Made by a program: the position numbers and the translations under genes. Shown here one piece after another: positions 8,405 to 16,744 of a stretch of DNA of 64,000 nucleotides (position 1 is its first letter; each line of letters begins with the position of its first letter). Source of the stretch: JBGANR01 sp044222225 (GTDB lineage: Bacteria; Actinomycetota; Actinomycetes; Mycobacteriales; Mycobacteriaceae). The stretch is taken from the NCBI GenBank assembly GCA_044222225.1, contig JBGANR010000016.1:62001-126000 (forward strand), read 5' to 3'. The notes under the pieces were generated by a model. The model was not told the DNA's origin. It did no database searches and saw only the letters and a list, made by a program, of their open reading frames with translations.

Positions 8405-9083
8405 AGATCTCGTCCACCCAGACCGGCACCAGAGAGCCCGCCGTACCGTAACGGTATTCCCGGAAATACCGGCTCCCTTCCGACGGCACCAGATTGATCT
8501 CGATCGTGCGCGCACGCCAGGCTGACGCGGTGCGAACGAATCCGGCCGCCGGATAGACGGCGCCACTCGTTCCGATCGAGACGAAGACGTCGACGCCGCG
8601 CAAGAACCGGTCGATGGCCGAGAGCCGGTACGGCACCTCGCCGAACCAGACGACGTCGGGCCGCAACCGGTTCTTGCCGCACCCAGGGCAGGGCGGACGA
8701 TGGCCGAGGTCCTCGTCCCAGGGGAACCGTCGTTCGCACCACCAGCAGAGCGCCGACCGGAGTTCGCCGTGCATGTGGAGAACGCGCCGGGCGCCGCCGC
8801 GCTCATGCAGATCGTCGATGTTCTGTGTGACGATGAGCAGGTCGTCGCCGAGGAGGTTCTCGAGCCGGCCGAGGGCCAGGTGTGCGGCGTTGGGCTGAAC
8901 GTCCCGCAGACGGCGGCGGCGTTCGTCGTAGAAGCGATGGACGAGCTCCGGATCCCGCTCGTAGCCCTCCGGGGTTGCGACGTCCGTGACGCGGTGGCCC
9001 TCCCACAGACCACCCGCGTCACGGAAAGTCGGCACACCGCTCTCGGCCGAGATGCCGGCGCCGGTCAGAACGAGAATCCGCAC
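8382..9083 (-). CDS. cobB: Sir2-family NAD-dependent protein deacylase
   Basis: Removes acyl groups from protein lysines using NAD+, releasing nicotinamide. In order it shows GAGISAESG (8-16), QNID (87-90), the catalytic His of HMHGE (105) and a zinc site CWWC (113-116) with CPGC (132-135). Tyr52 and Arg55 (FYDERR) match the Y-x-x-R pair of class III sirtuins, which favour succinyl/malonyl lysine, so desuccinylase activity is likely by family knowledge. At 233 residues it has normal bacterial length. It is divergent from the cupin gene with about 50 bases between starts and convergent with the hybrid regulator. Confidence 0.93.
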   Translation of the reverse strand: MRILVLTGAGISAESGVPTFRDAGGLWEGHRVTDVATPEGYERDPELVHRFYDERRRRLRDVQPNAAHLALGRLENLLGDDLLIVTQNIDDLHERGGARRVLHMHGELRSALCWWCERRFPWDEDLGHRPPCPGCGKNRLRPDVVWFGEVPYRLSAIDRFLRGVDVFVSIGTSGAVYPAAGFVRTASAWRARTIEINLVPSEGSRYFREYRYGTAGSLVPVWVDEILTQYHGA

Positions 9084-9135
9084 CGTGTCAGCATATGGTC
9101 ATCGAATCTCTCGACATACAGCCGAAAGGGCAATC

Positions 9136-9552
9136 ATGTCCGATCCGACGGCGAACGGCGCCGATAAGAGCGCTCTCCGTCCCCGCGTGATCACTCCGCG
9201 GAATCTCGCTCTCACGCTCTACACGCGACCGGAACGCCCCGGCCCGACCGATCGCTATGAGCCCGGTGACGCGCTGGTGCGGACCTGTATCGACAACGAC
9301 CGATTCCACGTCGGCATCTGGGAGGCGCTGCCCGGCGATTCCTTCTGGACGGACCTGCATCCGGAAGACGAATTCCTCTATGTCATCGAGGGCGTCGCCA
9401 CCATTCTCGTTCCGCCGGCCCGTGAGGCCGTCGAGGCCCATGCCGGCGACGTCGTCCACATGCCCGCGGGCACCGCGCACCAGACGATGAACCGCGGCGA
9501 CGGGCCGCTGCGACTGCTCTTCTGCACGCCGCCCGGCTCCATCTCGACCTGA
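9136..9552 (+). CDS. Single-domain cupin protein
   Basis: A 138-residue protein with one cupin barrel: the first motif is around FWTDLHPEDEFLYVIEG and the second around GDVVHMPAGTAHQTMN, with candidate metal ligands among His and Glu of those motifs. The fold resembles small 3-hydroxyanthranilate-dioxygenase-type cupins, but the reaction cannot be fixed. The ATG at 9136 follows GAAAGGG. The TrpF-like gene begins 61 bases downstream on the same strand, so they may form one operon. Confidence 0.7.
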   Translation: MSDPTANGADKSALRPRVITPRNLALTLYTRPERPGPTDRYEPGDALVRTCIDNDRFHVGIWEALPGDSFWTDLHPEDEFLYVIEGVATILVPPAREAVEAHAGDVVHMPAGTAHQTMNRGDGPLRLLFCTPPGSIST

Positions 9553-9613
9553 CGACTCGACGCCGAGACACGCCGGGGATCATGGACGGCGACAACGTCG
9601 ACGAGGGGCAGGC

Positions 9614-10162
9614 ATGCGGGACAGGTTCGTCAAGGTCTGCGGGCTGACGCAGGAGGAGCAGATCGACTGGGCGATCGAGCTCGGGTACGACGCGATCGGC
9701 GTCCTGCTCGTCCCGTGGTCGAAGCGATACCGCCCGCCGGCCCGCGCCGTCGAACTCGCGGCGCATGCCCGTGGCCGAATCCGGACGTTCGCCGTCGGAA
9801 TGACGTACGCGGAGGTCGCCGACGTGGCCGACGCCTTCGACACGCTGCAGCTCTACGAACCGGCCGACGTGCCGAGCCTCGCGCTCGCGACGGCGACTCC
9901 CCCGCCGGCGTCGCTGAAGGCGGACTACGTGTTCTACGACGCGAGTGTCGGCAGCGGCGTCTTCCATGACATCCCCGACTGGGTCGCCGACGTTCCCGGC
10001 CGCCTCGTCCTCGCGGGCGGTCTCGACGCGTCGAACGTCGCCGAGGTCATCGAACGGTTCGATCCGTACGGCGTCGACGTGTCGAGCGGCGTCGAGAACG
10101 GGCCCGGCGACAAGAACTACGACAAGATGGCGGCCTTCCTCGCCGCGGTGCGGAACGCCTGA
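9614..10162 (+). CDS. Phosphoribosylanthranilate-isomerase-like protein (TrpF family)
   Basis: A 182-residue beta/alpha barrel with the TrpF signature FVKVCGLT at the N terminus (the family's catalytic Cys), an Asp in VFYDAS that matches the family's catalytic Asp, and the phosphate-binding strands LAGGLDASNV and GVDVSSGVE at the C terminus. It is about 20 residues shorter than typical TrpF. Many actinobacteria use the bifunctional PriA for this tryptophan step, so a separate TrpF-like gene away from trp genes may have another substrate. The start has GAGGGG upstream. It is followed after 2 bases by the secreted RNase gene. Confidence 0.75.
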   Translation: MRDRFVKVCGLTQEEQIDWAIELGYDAIGVLLVPWSKRYRPPARAVELAAHARGRIRTFAVGMTYAEVADVADAFDTLQLYEPADVPSLALATATPPPASLKADYVFYDASVGSGVFHDIPDWVADVPGRLVLAGGLDASNVAEVIERFDPYGVDVSSGVENGPGDKNYDKMAAFLAAVRNA

Positions 10163-10164
10163 CC

Positions 10165-10692
10165 ATGCGATGCGATGACCTGCGTACCGGCCGCGTCCGC
10201 CGGGCCACGGCTCTGGTGGTCGCGGCGATGCTGCTCGCGATCGTGCCCGGCTGTGCACGACAGTCCGACGCCGCCCGCAGCAGCAGGGCGCCGACCACGA
10301 CGACCGCCGCCGGGACGTCGAAGGCGACGTCGACGGCGAAACCCGGGCCACGATCGACCGCGAGACCCGGAACCCGGTCGTCGGCGTCGCCCGGCCGCGG
10401 CGACTGCGCGCTCACGACGCTCCCCCGGGAGGCGACGACGACCGCGAAGCTGATCCGCTCGGGTGGGCCGTTCCCGCACCCGGATCGCGACGGCGTCGTC
10501 TTCGGCAACTACGAAGGCCGCCTGCCTGCGCAGAACCGCGGTTTCTATCACGAGTACACGGTGCCGACGCCGGGCTCACCGACCAGAGGCGCACGCCGGA
10601 TCGTCACCGGCGGCACACCGCTGACGGCTCCACCGAACTGGTACTACACGGGCGATCACTACGAGACCTTCTGCCGGATCGGCGACGCATGA
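10165..10692 (+). CDS. Secreted guanyl-specific ribonuclease, RNase Sa type
   Basis: A 175-residue precursor. Residues 13-30 form an export helix ending VPGC, a near-lipobox with Cys30; 31-78 are Thr/Ser/Pro/Arg-rich linker; the mature RNase starts near 79. The domain matches Streptomyces RNase Sa closely by eye: the guanine-recognition Glu in NYEG, catalytic Glu130 in YHEYTV, Arg144/145 in GARRIVTG and His165 in GDHYETF. It should cleave single-stranded RNA after G outside the cell or at the membrane. It starts 2 bases after the TrpF-like stop and its stop overlaps the barstar start (ATGA), so toxin and inhibitor are translationally coupled. Confidence 0.9.
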   Translation: MRCDDLRTGRVRRATALVVAAMLLAIVPGCARQSDAARSSRAPTTTTAAGTSKATSTAKPGPRSTARPGTRSSASPGRGDCALTTLPREATTTAKLIRSGGPFPHPDRDGVVFGNYEGRLPAQNRGFYHEYTVPTPGSPTRGARRIVTGGTPLTAPPNWYYTGDHYETFCRIGDA

Positions 10693-11030
10693 CAACCGGC
10701 GGCCACGACGGTACGGAGCTCGAACCGACGACTCAGGACTCGACGATGACGACATACACGGTGGCCGGCGCGCGCGTCGGGAGCAGGGCCGACTGGTGGG
10801 CCGAGCTGGGCCGCGCCGTCAACGGCCCGGGGGGCTACTTCGGACGCAACCTCGACGCGCTCGCCGACTGCCTGCGCGGTGATTTCGGCACTCCGGCCGG
10901 TGAGCCGTTCACCGTCCGCGTCACAGATGCCGCGCGCGTGGCGGCGGTCCTCGGCGACGACTACTGGCGACGCGTCCGCGTCGTCTTCCGGCACGCCGGC
11001 GTGCCGCTGCTGCTCGACGACGCGAGTTGA
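10689..11030 (+). CDS. Barstar-family ribonuclease inhibitor
   Basis: A 113-residue cytoplasmic inhibitor of barnase/RNase Sa-type enzymes. The family signature YFGRNLDALADCL lies at residues 50-62, corresponding to the barnase-binding helix of barstar. The ATG at 10689 overlaps the RNase stop. A second ATG at 10746 would give a 94-residue protein closer to classical barstar and has AGGA upstream, so the first 19 residues may not be translated. Its position directly after the RNase gene strongly supports a toxin-inhibitor pair protecting the producer. Confidence 0.9.
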   Translation: MTTGGHDGTELEPTTQDSTMTTYTVAGARVGSRADWWAELGRAVNGPGGYFGRNLDALADCLRGDFGTPAGEPFTVRVTDAARVAAVLGDDYWRRVRVVFRHAGVPLLLDDAS

Positions 11031-11115
11031 CGAAACCGCGGGAACAGCCCCGGGCGACGCGGCGTTGCAGCACCGGGCGGGCATCGGCCCGCGCGATACC
11101 GGAAAGGCCACCTCG

Positions 11116-11829
11116 ATGACGCTCACCGTCGACATCTGGACCGACGTCAACTGCCCCTTCTGCTATCTCGGCAAGAAGCGCTTCGAGACGGCGCTCGCCG
11201 AGTTCCCCGGACGCGGTGACGTGCGCGTCGTCCATCGATCGTTCGAGCTCGACCCCACGCTGTCGCCGCACGACAGCGGCCCCGTCGTCGAGATGCTCGC
11301 CCGCAAGTACGGAATGAGCATGGAGCAGGCCGCGGCCGGCGAGCGCGGCATCGGCGCCCAGGCGGCGACGCTCGGCCTTCCCTATCAGACGTCCGGCCGC
11401 GACTACGGCAGCAGCTTCGACATGCACCGGCTGCTGCACCTCGCGCTCGCGCAGGGGCGTCAGGAAGCGCTGCTCGACGCCCTGTACGCGGCGAACTTCG
11501 CCGATGCCGAGCCGCTCTTCGGTGACGCCGAGCGCCTCGTCGCGGTGGCCGTCGGCGCCGGGCTGGACGAGCAGGCCGTCCGGCGGACGCTCGCCGATCC
11601 GGACGCCTACGCCGCCGACGTGCGGCGCGACGAGGCCCAGGCCACCGAGCTCGGCATCACCGGCGTGCCGTTCTTCGTCGTCGACGGTCGCTACGCCGTC
11701 TCCGGCGCGCAGCCGCCGGAGGTCTTCGCCGAGGCGCTCCGTCGAGCGGCGGCCGACCGGCCCGCCGTGGTCACCCTGGCCGAAGGCGACGCGTGCGGGC
11801 CGGACGGCTGCGCGTTGCCGGAGCGCTGA
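11116..11829 (+). CDS. DsbA-family thiol oxidoreductase (FrnE-like)
   Basis: A 237-residue thioredoxin-fold protein with active-site CPFC at residues 13-16 and a cis-Pro region in ITGVPFFVVDGRYAVSGAQ near residue 185, the pattern of FrnE/2-hydroxychromene-isomerase-like cytoplasmic DsbA proteins. No signal peptide is visible. Two more Cys near the C terminus (ACGPDGC) could form an extra disulfide or metal site. The ATG at 11116 starts just before the first beta strand. It lies 85 bases after barstar and converges with the FUSC gene. Confidence 0.85.
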   Translation: MTLTVDIWTDVNCPFCYLGKKRFETALAEFPGRGDVRVVHRSFELDPTLSPHDSGPVVEMLARKYGMSMEQAAAGERGIGAQAATLGLPYQTSGRDYGSSFDMHRLLHLALAQGRQEALLDALYAANFADAEPLFGDAERLVAVAVGAGLDEQAVRRTLADPDAYAADVRRDEAQATELGITGVPFFVVDGRYAVSGAQPPEVFAEALRRAAADRPAVVTLAEGDACGPDGCALPER

Positions 11830-11848
11830 CGGCGAGATCCGGTCGCGC

Positions 11849-13033
11849 TCAACGCAACAGCCGGCCGACACCCGACCCGACGATGAGCGAGACCGCGCAG
11901 CCGATGACCGTGAAGACGAGCCGTTCCCGCAGCAGCTCGACCGACGGCTGTGTGCCGAGCCCGGTGAGCAGCACGACCAGCGGCGTCATCACCATCGCGT
12001 ACACCGTGTAGTTGGCGAGCTTGACGTACGGCCGCAGAGCGCCGATGACGCCGACGGCGACGAGCGTGGCCCACAACGGCAACGCGCCGAGCAGGAACCA
12101 GGACAGCGCGACTCCCAGGAGCGTGCCGAGTCCCCGCTCGATGGTGCGCTGGACGGCCAGGCCGGTGTCGCGCTGCACGACGAGCGCGACCGTCAACGCC
12201 AGCCACGTCGAATGTTCGGCCGGCCACAGATGCGCGATGATCTCGGCCGTCGCCATGCATGTGCCGAGCCGGATCGCGTAGCGCCAGCCGGCGATCCCGC
12301 GCAGTCCGGCGACCCATCGCCGCAGGTCGGCGCGCAGCGCCTCGGACCGCCGCCGAGCGGCATCGGAATCGCGGACGACGTGCCCGCCGAGCCCATAGCC
12401 CCACGAGACGGACCGATGGCTGTCCGGTTCGCGAAGGAAGTGTCCCCGCAACGCGTAACCCGACAGCGTCAGGCAGCCCGCTCCGATCCCGCCGAGCACG
12501 AAGAAGCCGCTCGATTCGACCGTCGGCAGACCGAGGATCGCGAGGCTGACGCCGAGGATCACGAAGACGGTCACCTGGGCGGCCACCTTCGCGAAGCTCG
12601 CCCGCACGCCGCCGAGCAAGCCGGCGACGACGGCGACCGCCACGATGACGACCGCCGATCCCACCGTGGACGACGACGTCGCCATGCCTAGCGCAAACGC
12701 CGCGGAACCGGTGACGATCGTCGCCACGACGTCGACGATCCGCTGCCGCAAGCCGCCGTCGTGCCCGCTGCCACTGGCCAGCAGCGCACCGATGCCCGCC
12801 GCCATGCCGATGTCCAGCCGGCCCATCGCGACGGCGATGACCAGTGGCAGCACGAGTCCGAGGCCGGACGTGACGACCCGTACCGCGCCGATCTCCACCT
12901 GCCGCCATGCCACGATCTCGGCCGCGACGTCGTGCCCCGCCTCCGCGGACATGTCGAATCGGGTGCGCCACAGGATGCGCTGCAGACGCAACCACCGGCG
13001 ATGCTCGTCGGCGCCCCGCAGTCGCGCGGACAT
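11849..13033 (-). CDS. FUSC-family membrane transporter
   Basis: A 394-residue integral membrane protein with two sets of hydrophobic helices, the second (WLALTVALVVQRDTGLAVQRTIERGLGTLLGV) carrying the typical FUSC/aromatic-acid-exporter signature of an arginine-containing loop followed by GTLLG. It is probably an efflux carrier for organic acids or aromatic compounds. The start ATG overlaps the stop of the upstream DUF5313 gene (TGATG), so it is the last gene of a pirin-DUF5313-FUSC operon. Confidence 0.8.
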   Translation of the reverse strand: MSARLRGADEHRRWLRLQRILWRTRFDMSAEAGHDVAAEIVAWRQVEIGAVRVVTSGLGLVLPLVIAVAMGRLDIGMAAGIGALLASGSGHDGGLRQRIVDVVATIVTGSAAFALGMATSSSTVGSAVVIVAVAVVAGLLGGVRASFAKVAAQVTVFVILGVSLAILGLPTVESSGFFVLGGIGAGCLTLSGYALRGHFLREPDSHRSVSWGYGLGGHVVRDSDAARRRSEALRADLRRWVAGLRGIAGWRYAIRLGTCMATAEIIAHLWPAEHSTWLALTVALVVQRDTGLAVQRTIERGLGTLLGVALSWFLLGALPLWATLVAVGVIGALRPYVKLANYTVYAMVMTPLVVLLTGLGTQPSVELLRERLVFTVIGCAVSLIVGSGVGRLLR

Positions 13034-13401
13034 CACCGTCCGTGACGCTCGTCGTAGCGCCGACGATCGGCCGCCCGCGCCGCGGTCCGGTACGGAAGGT
13101 CTTCTGGCAGACCGTGTTTCATGAGGCGACGGCGTCGGTTCGGCACTCGGTACATGATCGTGTACTGCGTGCTGACGAGGAAGCCGAGCAGCATGCTCAG
13201 CAGCCGCAGCCAGAGCGGTCCCGGCAACAGCACCACGATGCCGACGTAGATCGGCAGGTAGACGAACCAGTTGCGCGCCAGATGCCGGAAGAACGCGCCG
13301 CGGCCGCACAGATCCCGTGCGACCCAGTCCCGCATCGACGCCGGCAACACCCGGCCGTAGGCGTATCCGGCCCACTGGAGTGGGTTCGGTCGGTCCTTCA
13401 T
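13033..13401 (-). CDS. DUF5313-type small membrane protein
   Basis: A 122-residue protein beginning MKDRPNPLQWAGYAYGRVLP, with an amphipathic N terminus, one or two hydrophobic helices (FVYLPIYVGIVVLLPGPLWLRLLSMLLGFLV) and a basic tail. This pattern matches the DUF5313 family, which I recall as common in mycolic-acid actinobacteria. Function unknown. The start overlaps the pirin stop by 4 bases and its own stop overlaps the FUSC start. Confidence 0.8.
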   Translation of the reverse strand: MKDRPNPLQWAGYAYGRVLPASMRDWVARDLCGRGAFFRHLARNWFVYLPIYVGIVVLLPGPLWLRLLSMLLGFLVSTQYTIMYRVPNRRRRLMKHGLPEDLPYRTAARAADRRRYDERHGR

Positions 13402-14399
13402 CCGTCGAGACGTCCCGTCGCGTGCGGTGGCGGGTTGCGTCGCGGCCGCAGCGACAGCCCGGGCAGCGTCGGCACGGGCAGCCGCGTCACCGGCCCGGTG
13501 TAGCCCTCGACGGCGCCGAACCGCGCGGCCTCGGCCTGCCACTGCTCCCGGTAGCCGGCGATCTCGTCGTGGCTGCGCCCGACGAAGTTCCACCACATGA
13601 GGATCTCCTCGCCGAACGGCTCGCCGCCGAGCAGCACGACACGTGCCGATCCGTCGCCGCGGTTGACGATCTCGAGCGCGTCGTGGCCGATGCCCTGGTA
13701 GGCGAGATCGCCCCGGTCGAGTACGGCGCCGCAGACGGCGACGTCGCCCACGTCGAGAAGGACGCCGTGCTCGAACGCCGGATCCACCGGAAGCAGGAGC
13801 GATGCGCCGGGAGCGAGGACGAGTTCGGCGCCGAGGAGCGGGCTGTGGGTCGGGACCGGGGAACCTGCACCGGCCAGCGTGCCGAGGAACACGCGCGCGA
13901 CGGCGCCGTCGAGCTCCAGCGGCTCGGGCCGATGATGGTGGAACTCCCGCGGGCCGTCGCGCGTCGCGTCCGGCAGGGCGAGCCAGAGCTGGACGCCGTG
14001 CAGCACCGTCGCCGCGGGCGTCGACACCTCGGAGTGGCAGATCCCGGCGCCGGCGACCATGAGGTTGAGCTCGCCCGGCCGGACCAGGGCGTGCACGCCG
14101 CCGCTGTCCCGATGTTCGATCTCACCGGAGAACAGCCAACTCACGGTGGCGAGCCCGGTGTGCGGATGCGGTGGAACGTCCATCGGGCTGCCGCCGGCGG
14201 CCAGATCCTCCGGGCCGTAATGGTCGGCGAAGCACCACGCGCCGATGAGGGAGCGCCGCCGCTGCGGCAGCGTCCGCCGGACGCCGATGGCGCGCGGCCC
14301 GCCGAGCGGGACGTCGCGCGCATGAAGCACCTCGATCGCGGTCGCGGCGTCGATGGCCCGGCATTCCTGCGGCGACGGATGCATGTCCAGATTGCTCAT
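13398..14399 (-). CDS. Pirin-family cupin protein
   Basis: A 333-residue two-domain cupin. The N-terminal metal site is seen in PPHPHTGLATVSWLFSGEIEHRDS (ligand His residues) and GAGICHSE, and the C-terminal half has the pirin C domain ending near LPVPTLPG. Pirins bind iron; some are quercetin dioxygenases and others are redox co-regulators, so the role here is undefined. The ATG at 14399 has a GGAGG-like site upstream. First gene of a tightly overlapping operon with DUF5313 and FUSC, and divergent from the nickel/cobalt permease gene. Confidence 0.9.
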   Translation of the reverse strand: MSNLDMHPSPQECRAIDAATAIEVLHARDVPLGGPRAIGVRRTLPQRRRSLIGAWCFADHYGPEDLAAGGSPMDVPPHPHTGLATVSWLFSGEIEHRDSGGVHALVRPGELNLMVAGAGICHSEVSTPAATVLHGVQLWLALPDATRDGPREFHHHRPEPLELDGAVARVFLGTLAGAGSPVPTHSPLLGAELVLAPGASLLLPVDPAFEHGVLLDVGDVAVCGAVLDRGDLAYQGIGHDALEIVNRGDGSARVVLLGGEPFGEEILMWWNFVGRSHDEIAGYREQWQAEAARFGAVEGYTGPVTRLPVPTLPGLSLRPRRNPPPHATGRLDG

Positions 14400-14574
14400 C
14401 GGGGCCTCCCTCGGCTCGCCGATCACGGCCCGCCCGGAGGCCGCGTCGTCGCCGTTCACGGTAGACCCGGTTCCGGGCGGGCGAAACGCGACGGTCACCG
14501 GGCCGGCGTCGCCGCGCGCCCGGCGCCGCGGACGGGCAGAATCAGCACAGCCGCCGACCGAGAGGAGCCTGTCG

Positions 14575-15564
14575 ATGAGGTCCGTTCCAGCCGACCTGCG
14601 TCGGGTCGCCGTCGTCGTCCTGGCGTTGCACATCGTCGGATTCGGACTTCTCGCCGTGATCATCCCGCAGCAGATACCCGTCGGTCACCAGGCATTCGGC
14701 ATCGGGCTCGCGTTGACCGCGTACGGGCTCGGCGCCCGTCACGCGCTCGACCCGGACCACCTGGCAGCATGCGACGCGACGGTCCGCAAGCTGACCGCCG
14801 AGGGACGACCCGGGCGGACGGTCGGCTTCTACTTCTCCCTCGGGCATTCGACGGTCGTCATGGCGATGTCGCTCGCCGTGGCCGCCGGAGCCGCGGCCGC
14901 GTCGTCGCTCGTCATGGACGATTCGCCGGTGCGCGCGGCGCTCGGCGTCATCGGCGTCACGGTGTCGGCGGCCTTCCTCGTCTTCCTGTCCGTCGCCAAC
15001 GCCGTCACGCTCACCCGGCTCGTCCGGGGCGATGACGACGCGTCGCCGGCCGCCGGCCCGCTGACGCGACTGGTCACGCCGCTGCTGCGCCGCGTGTCCC
15101 GGCCGTGGCACATCTACCCCATCGGACTGCTGTTCGGGCTCGGCTTCGACACGGCCACGGAGATCGCGCTGCTCGTGCTCGCCGGGGCGGGCGGCGCCGC
15201 GGGCGTCCCGTGGTACGCGATCGTGGCCCTGCCGATCCTCTTCACCGCCGGCATGACGCTCGTCGACACCGTCAACGGCGCGGCGATGAACTCGGCGTAC
15301 ACGTGGGCCGGCCGCGACCGGGCGCAGCTGCGGCGGTACAACATCGTCCTCACCGGCATGTCCCTGCTGCTGGCCGTCGTCATCGGGACGATCCAGATCG
15401 CGTCGATGCTCACCGAGTTCGGGCTGGGCGGCGCCGTCGCCGACGTCATCGCATCCGCTTCGATCGAGACGCTGGGCTTCTGGATCGTCGGCGCGACGGC
15501 GCTGGTCGTCATCGGCTGTCTGCTGGCCTCGTCGCGTCGACGCCGGGCGGCCGTGCCAGGCTGA
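14575..15564 (+). CDS. Nickel/cobalt transporter, NiCoT/HoxN-like
   Basis: A 329-residue integral membrane permease with about eight helices. The NiCoT signature in helix II appears as HALDPDHLAACD, with further family stretches FSLGHSTVV, GFDTATEIALL and MTLVDTVNGAAMN. It should import Ni2+ or Co2+. The usual Ala of HAxDADH is Pro here, which may affect selectivity. The ATG has GAGAGGAG upstream. I looked for a cobalamin riboswitch in the 175-bp leader and saw none. The sensor kinase gene follows after 4 bases, so they are probably one transcript. Confidence 0.88.
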   Translation: MRSVPADLRRVAVVVLALHIVGFGLLAVIIPQQIPVGHQAFGIGLALTAYGLGARHALDPDHLAACDATVRKLTAEGRPGRTVGFYFSLGHSTVVMAMSLAVAAGAAAASSLVMDDSPVRAALGVIGVTVSAAFLVFLSVANAVTLTRLVRGDDDASPAAGPLTRLVTPLLRRVSRPWHIYPIGLLFGLGFDTATEIALLVLAGAGGAAGVPWYAIVALPILFTAGMTLVDTVNGAAMNSAYTWAGRDRAQLRRYNIVLTGMSLLLAVVIGTIQIASMLTEFGLGGAVADVIASASIETLGFWIVGATALVVIGCLLASSRRRRAAVPG

Positions 15565-15568
15565 ACCG

Positions 15569-16744
15569 ATGCGCGACGCGACGCCCGGTTTCGGTGGTGA
15601 CGGCGACGAGAGCCTCTGGCAGGCGGCGCAGGCGTTCCGGCTGCTCAGCCTCGTCTACGCCGTCGGCTACCAGTTCGCCGTCGACGTCGACTACACGAAG
15701 CCGCGACTGTCCTGGCTGATCGTCGGCCTGCTCGTCTGCTGGAGCGTGGCCAGCGGCGTGCTGTACCTCACCGGTCACGCCCGCACGCGCTGGTTCGTCG
15801 GGGCCGAGCACGTCGTCGTCCTCGGCCTGTCGGCGTCGACGCTGCTGTTCGCCCCCGACGGCTGGTTCCCGCGTCATCAGCTGGTCACGACCAGCCTGTG
15901 GTCGGCCAACGCCGTCGTCTCGGCGGCGCTGCTCGGCGGTGCGACTCTCGGCGTGGCGTCCGGGCTGGTCATCGGCTTCGTCACGGCGGCGCTGCGCGGC
16001 TCGCTCACCTTCAACCTCGACGTCGACGCGACGCTCGTCATCCTCGTCGCCATCGGCCTCGGTTGCGGTGTCGCCGCGACGTCCGCGCGACGCACCTACG
16101 CGGTCTCCACGGCAGCCACCCGAGTCGCGGCCGCCGCCACCGAACGCGAACGGCTCGCGCGCGAGGTCCACGACGGCGTCCTGCAGGTGCTCGCGCTCAT
16201 CCAGCGGCGCGGGGCCGAGATCGGCGGGCCCACCGGGGAACTCGCGACACTCGCCGGCGAACAGGAGTCACGGCTGCGCGCGCTCATCTCGCGGCAGGCG
16301 GAGCCCGACCCGGCGGACGCGACCGATCTCGGCCGGCTGCTGCGCGCCCGGGCGGGTGGCGCCGTCACCGTCTCGACGCCCGCCGGACGGACCGACGTGC
16401 CCGACGACGTCGCCCGCGCCCTCGACGGTGCCGCCGGCGCGGCGATCGCGAACGCCGCCCGCCACGCCGGGCCCGACGCGCAGGTGTTCGTGCTGCTCGA
16501 AGATCTGCCGGACGCCGTCATCGTGTCCGTGCGCGACGACGGCGTCGGCATCGGCGACGGCCGCCTGGAGGCCGCCGAGGCGGAGGGCAGGATGGGCGTG
16601 ACGCGCTCGATCCGCGGCCGGCTGACCGACGTCGGCGGACGCGCGGAGCTGTTCACGGCGCCCGGTTCCGGCGTCGAGTGGGAGTTCACCGTGCCACGAT
16701 CGAGCCGACGGTCGCGCGCCGACCGGACAGGAGAATCGCGATGA
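15569..16744 (+). CDS. Sensor histidine kinase (NarL-type partner, DUF5931-like sensor)
   Basis: A 391-residue membrane kinase. Residues about 20-170 hold six hydrophobic helices of the DUF5931-like sensor type; the phospho-acceptor His is in LAREVHDGVLQVLALIQRR near residue 203; the ATPase part has the N-box AIANAARHA and the G-box VRDDGVGIGDGR. The stop overlaps the start of the response regulator gene (ATGA), so the two are translationally coupled. The signal is unknown; the gene follows the Ni/Co permease by 4 bases, so metal-related sensing is possible but only inferred from position. Confidence 0.9.
   Translation: MRDATPGFGGDGDESLWQAAQAFRLLSLVYAVGYQFAVDVDYTKPRLSWLIVGLLVCWSVASGVLYLTGHARTRWFVGAEHVVVLGLSASTLLFAPDGWFPRHQLVTTSLWSANAVVSAALLGGATLGVASGLVIGFVTAALRGSLTFNLDVDATLVILVAIGLGCGVAATSARRTYAVSTAATRVAAAATERERLAREVHDGVLQVLALIQRRGAEIGGPTGELATLAGEQESRLRALISRQAEPDPADATDLGRLLRARAGGAVTVSTPAGRTDVPDDVARALDGAAGAAIANAARHAGPDAQVFVLLEDLPDAVIVSVRDDGVGIGDGRLEAAEAEGRMGVTRSIRGRLTDVGGRAELFTAPGSGVEWEFTVPRSSRRSRADRTGESR

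Noticed and set aside
14400..14574. Cobalamin or nickel riboswitch upstream of the Ni/Co permease
   Set aside because: No B12-box-like or NiCo-motif pattern could be seen in the leader.
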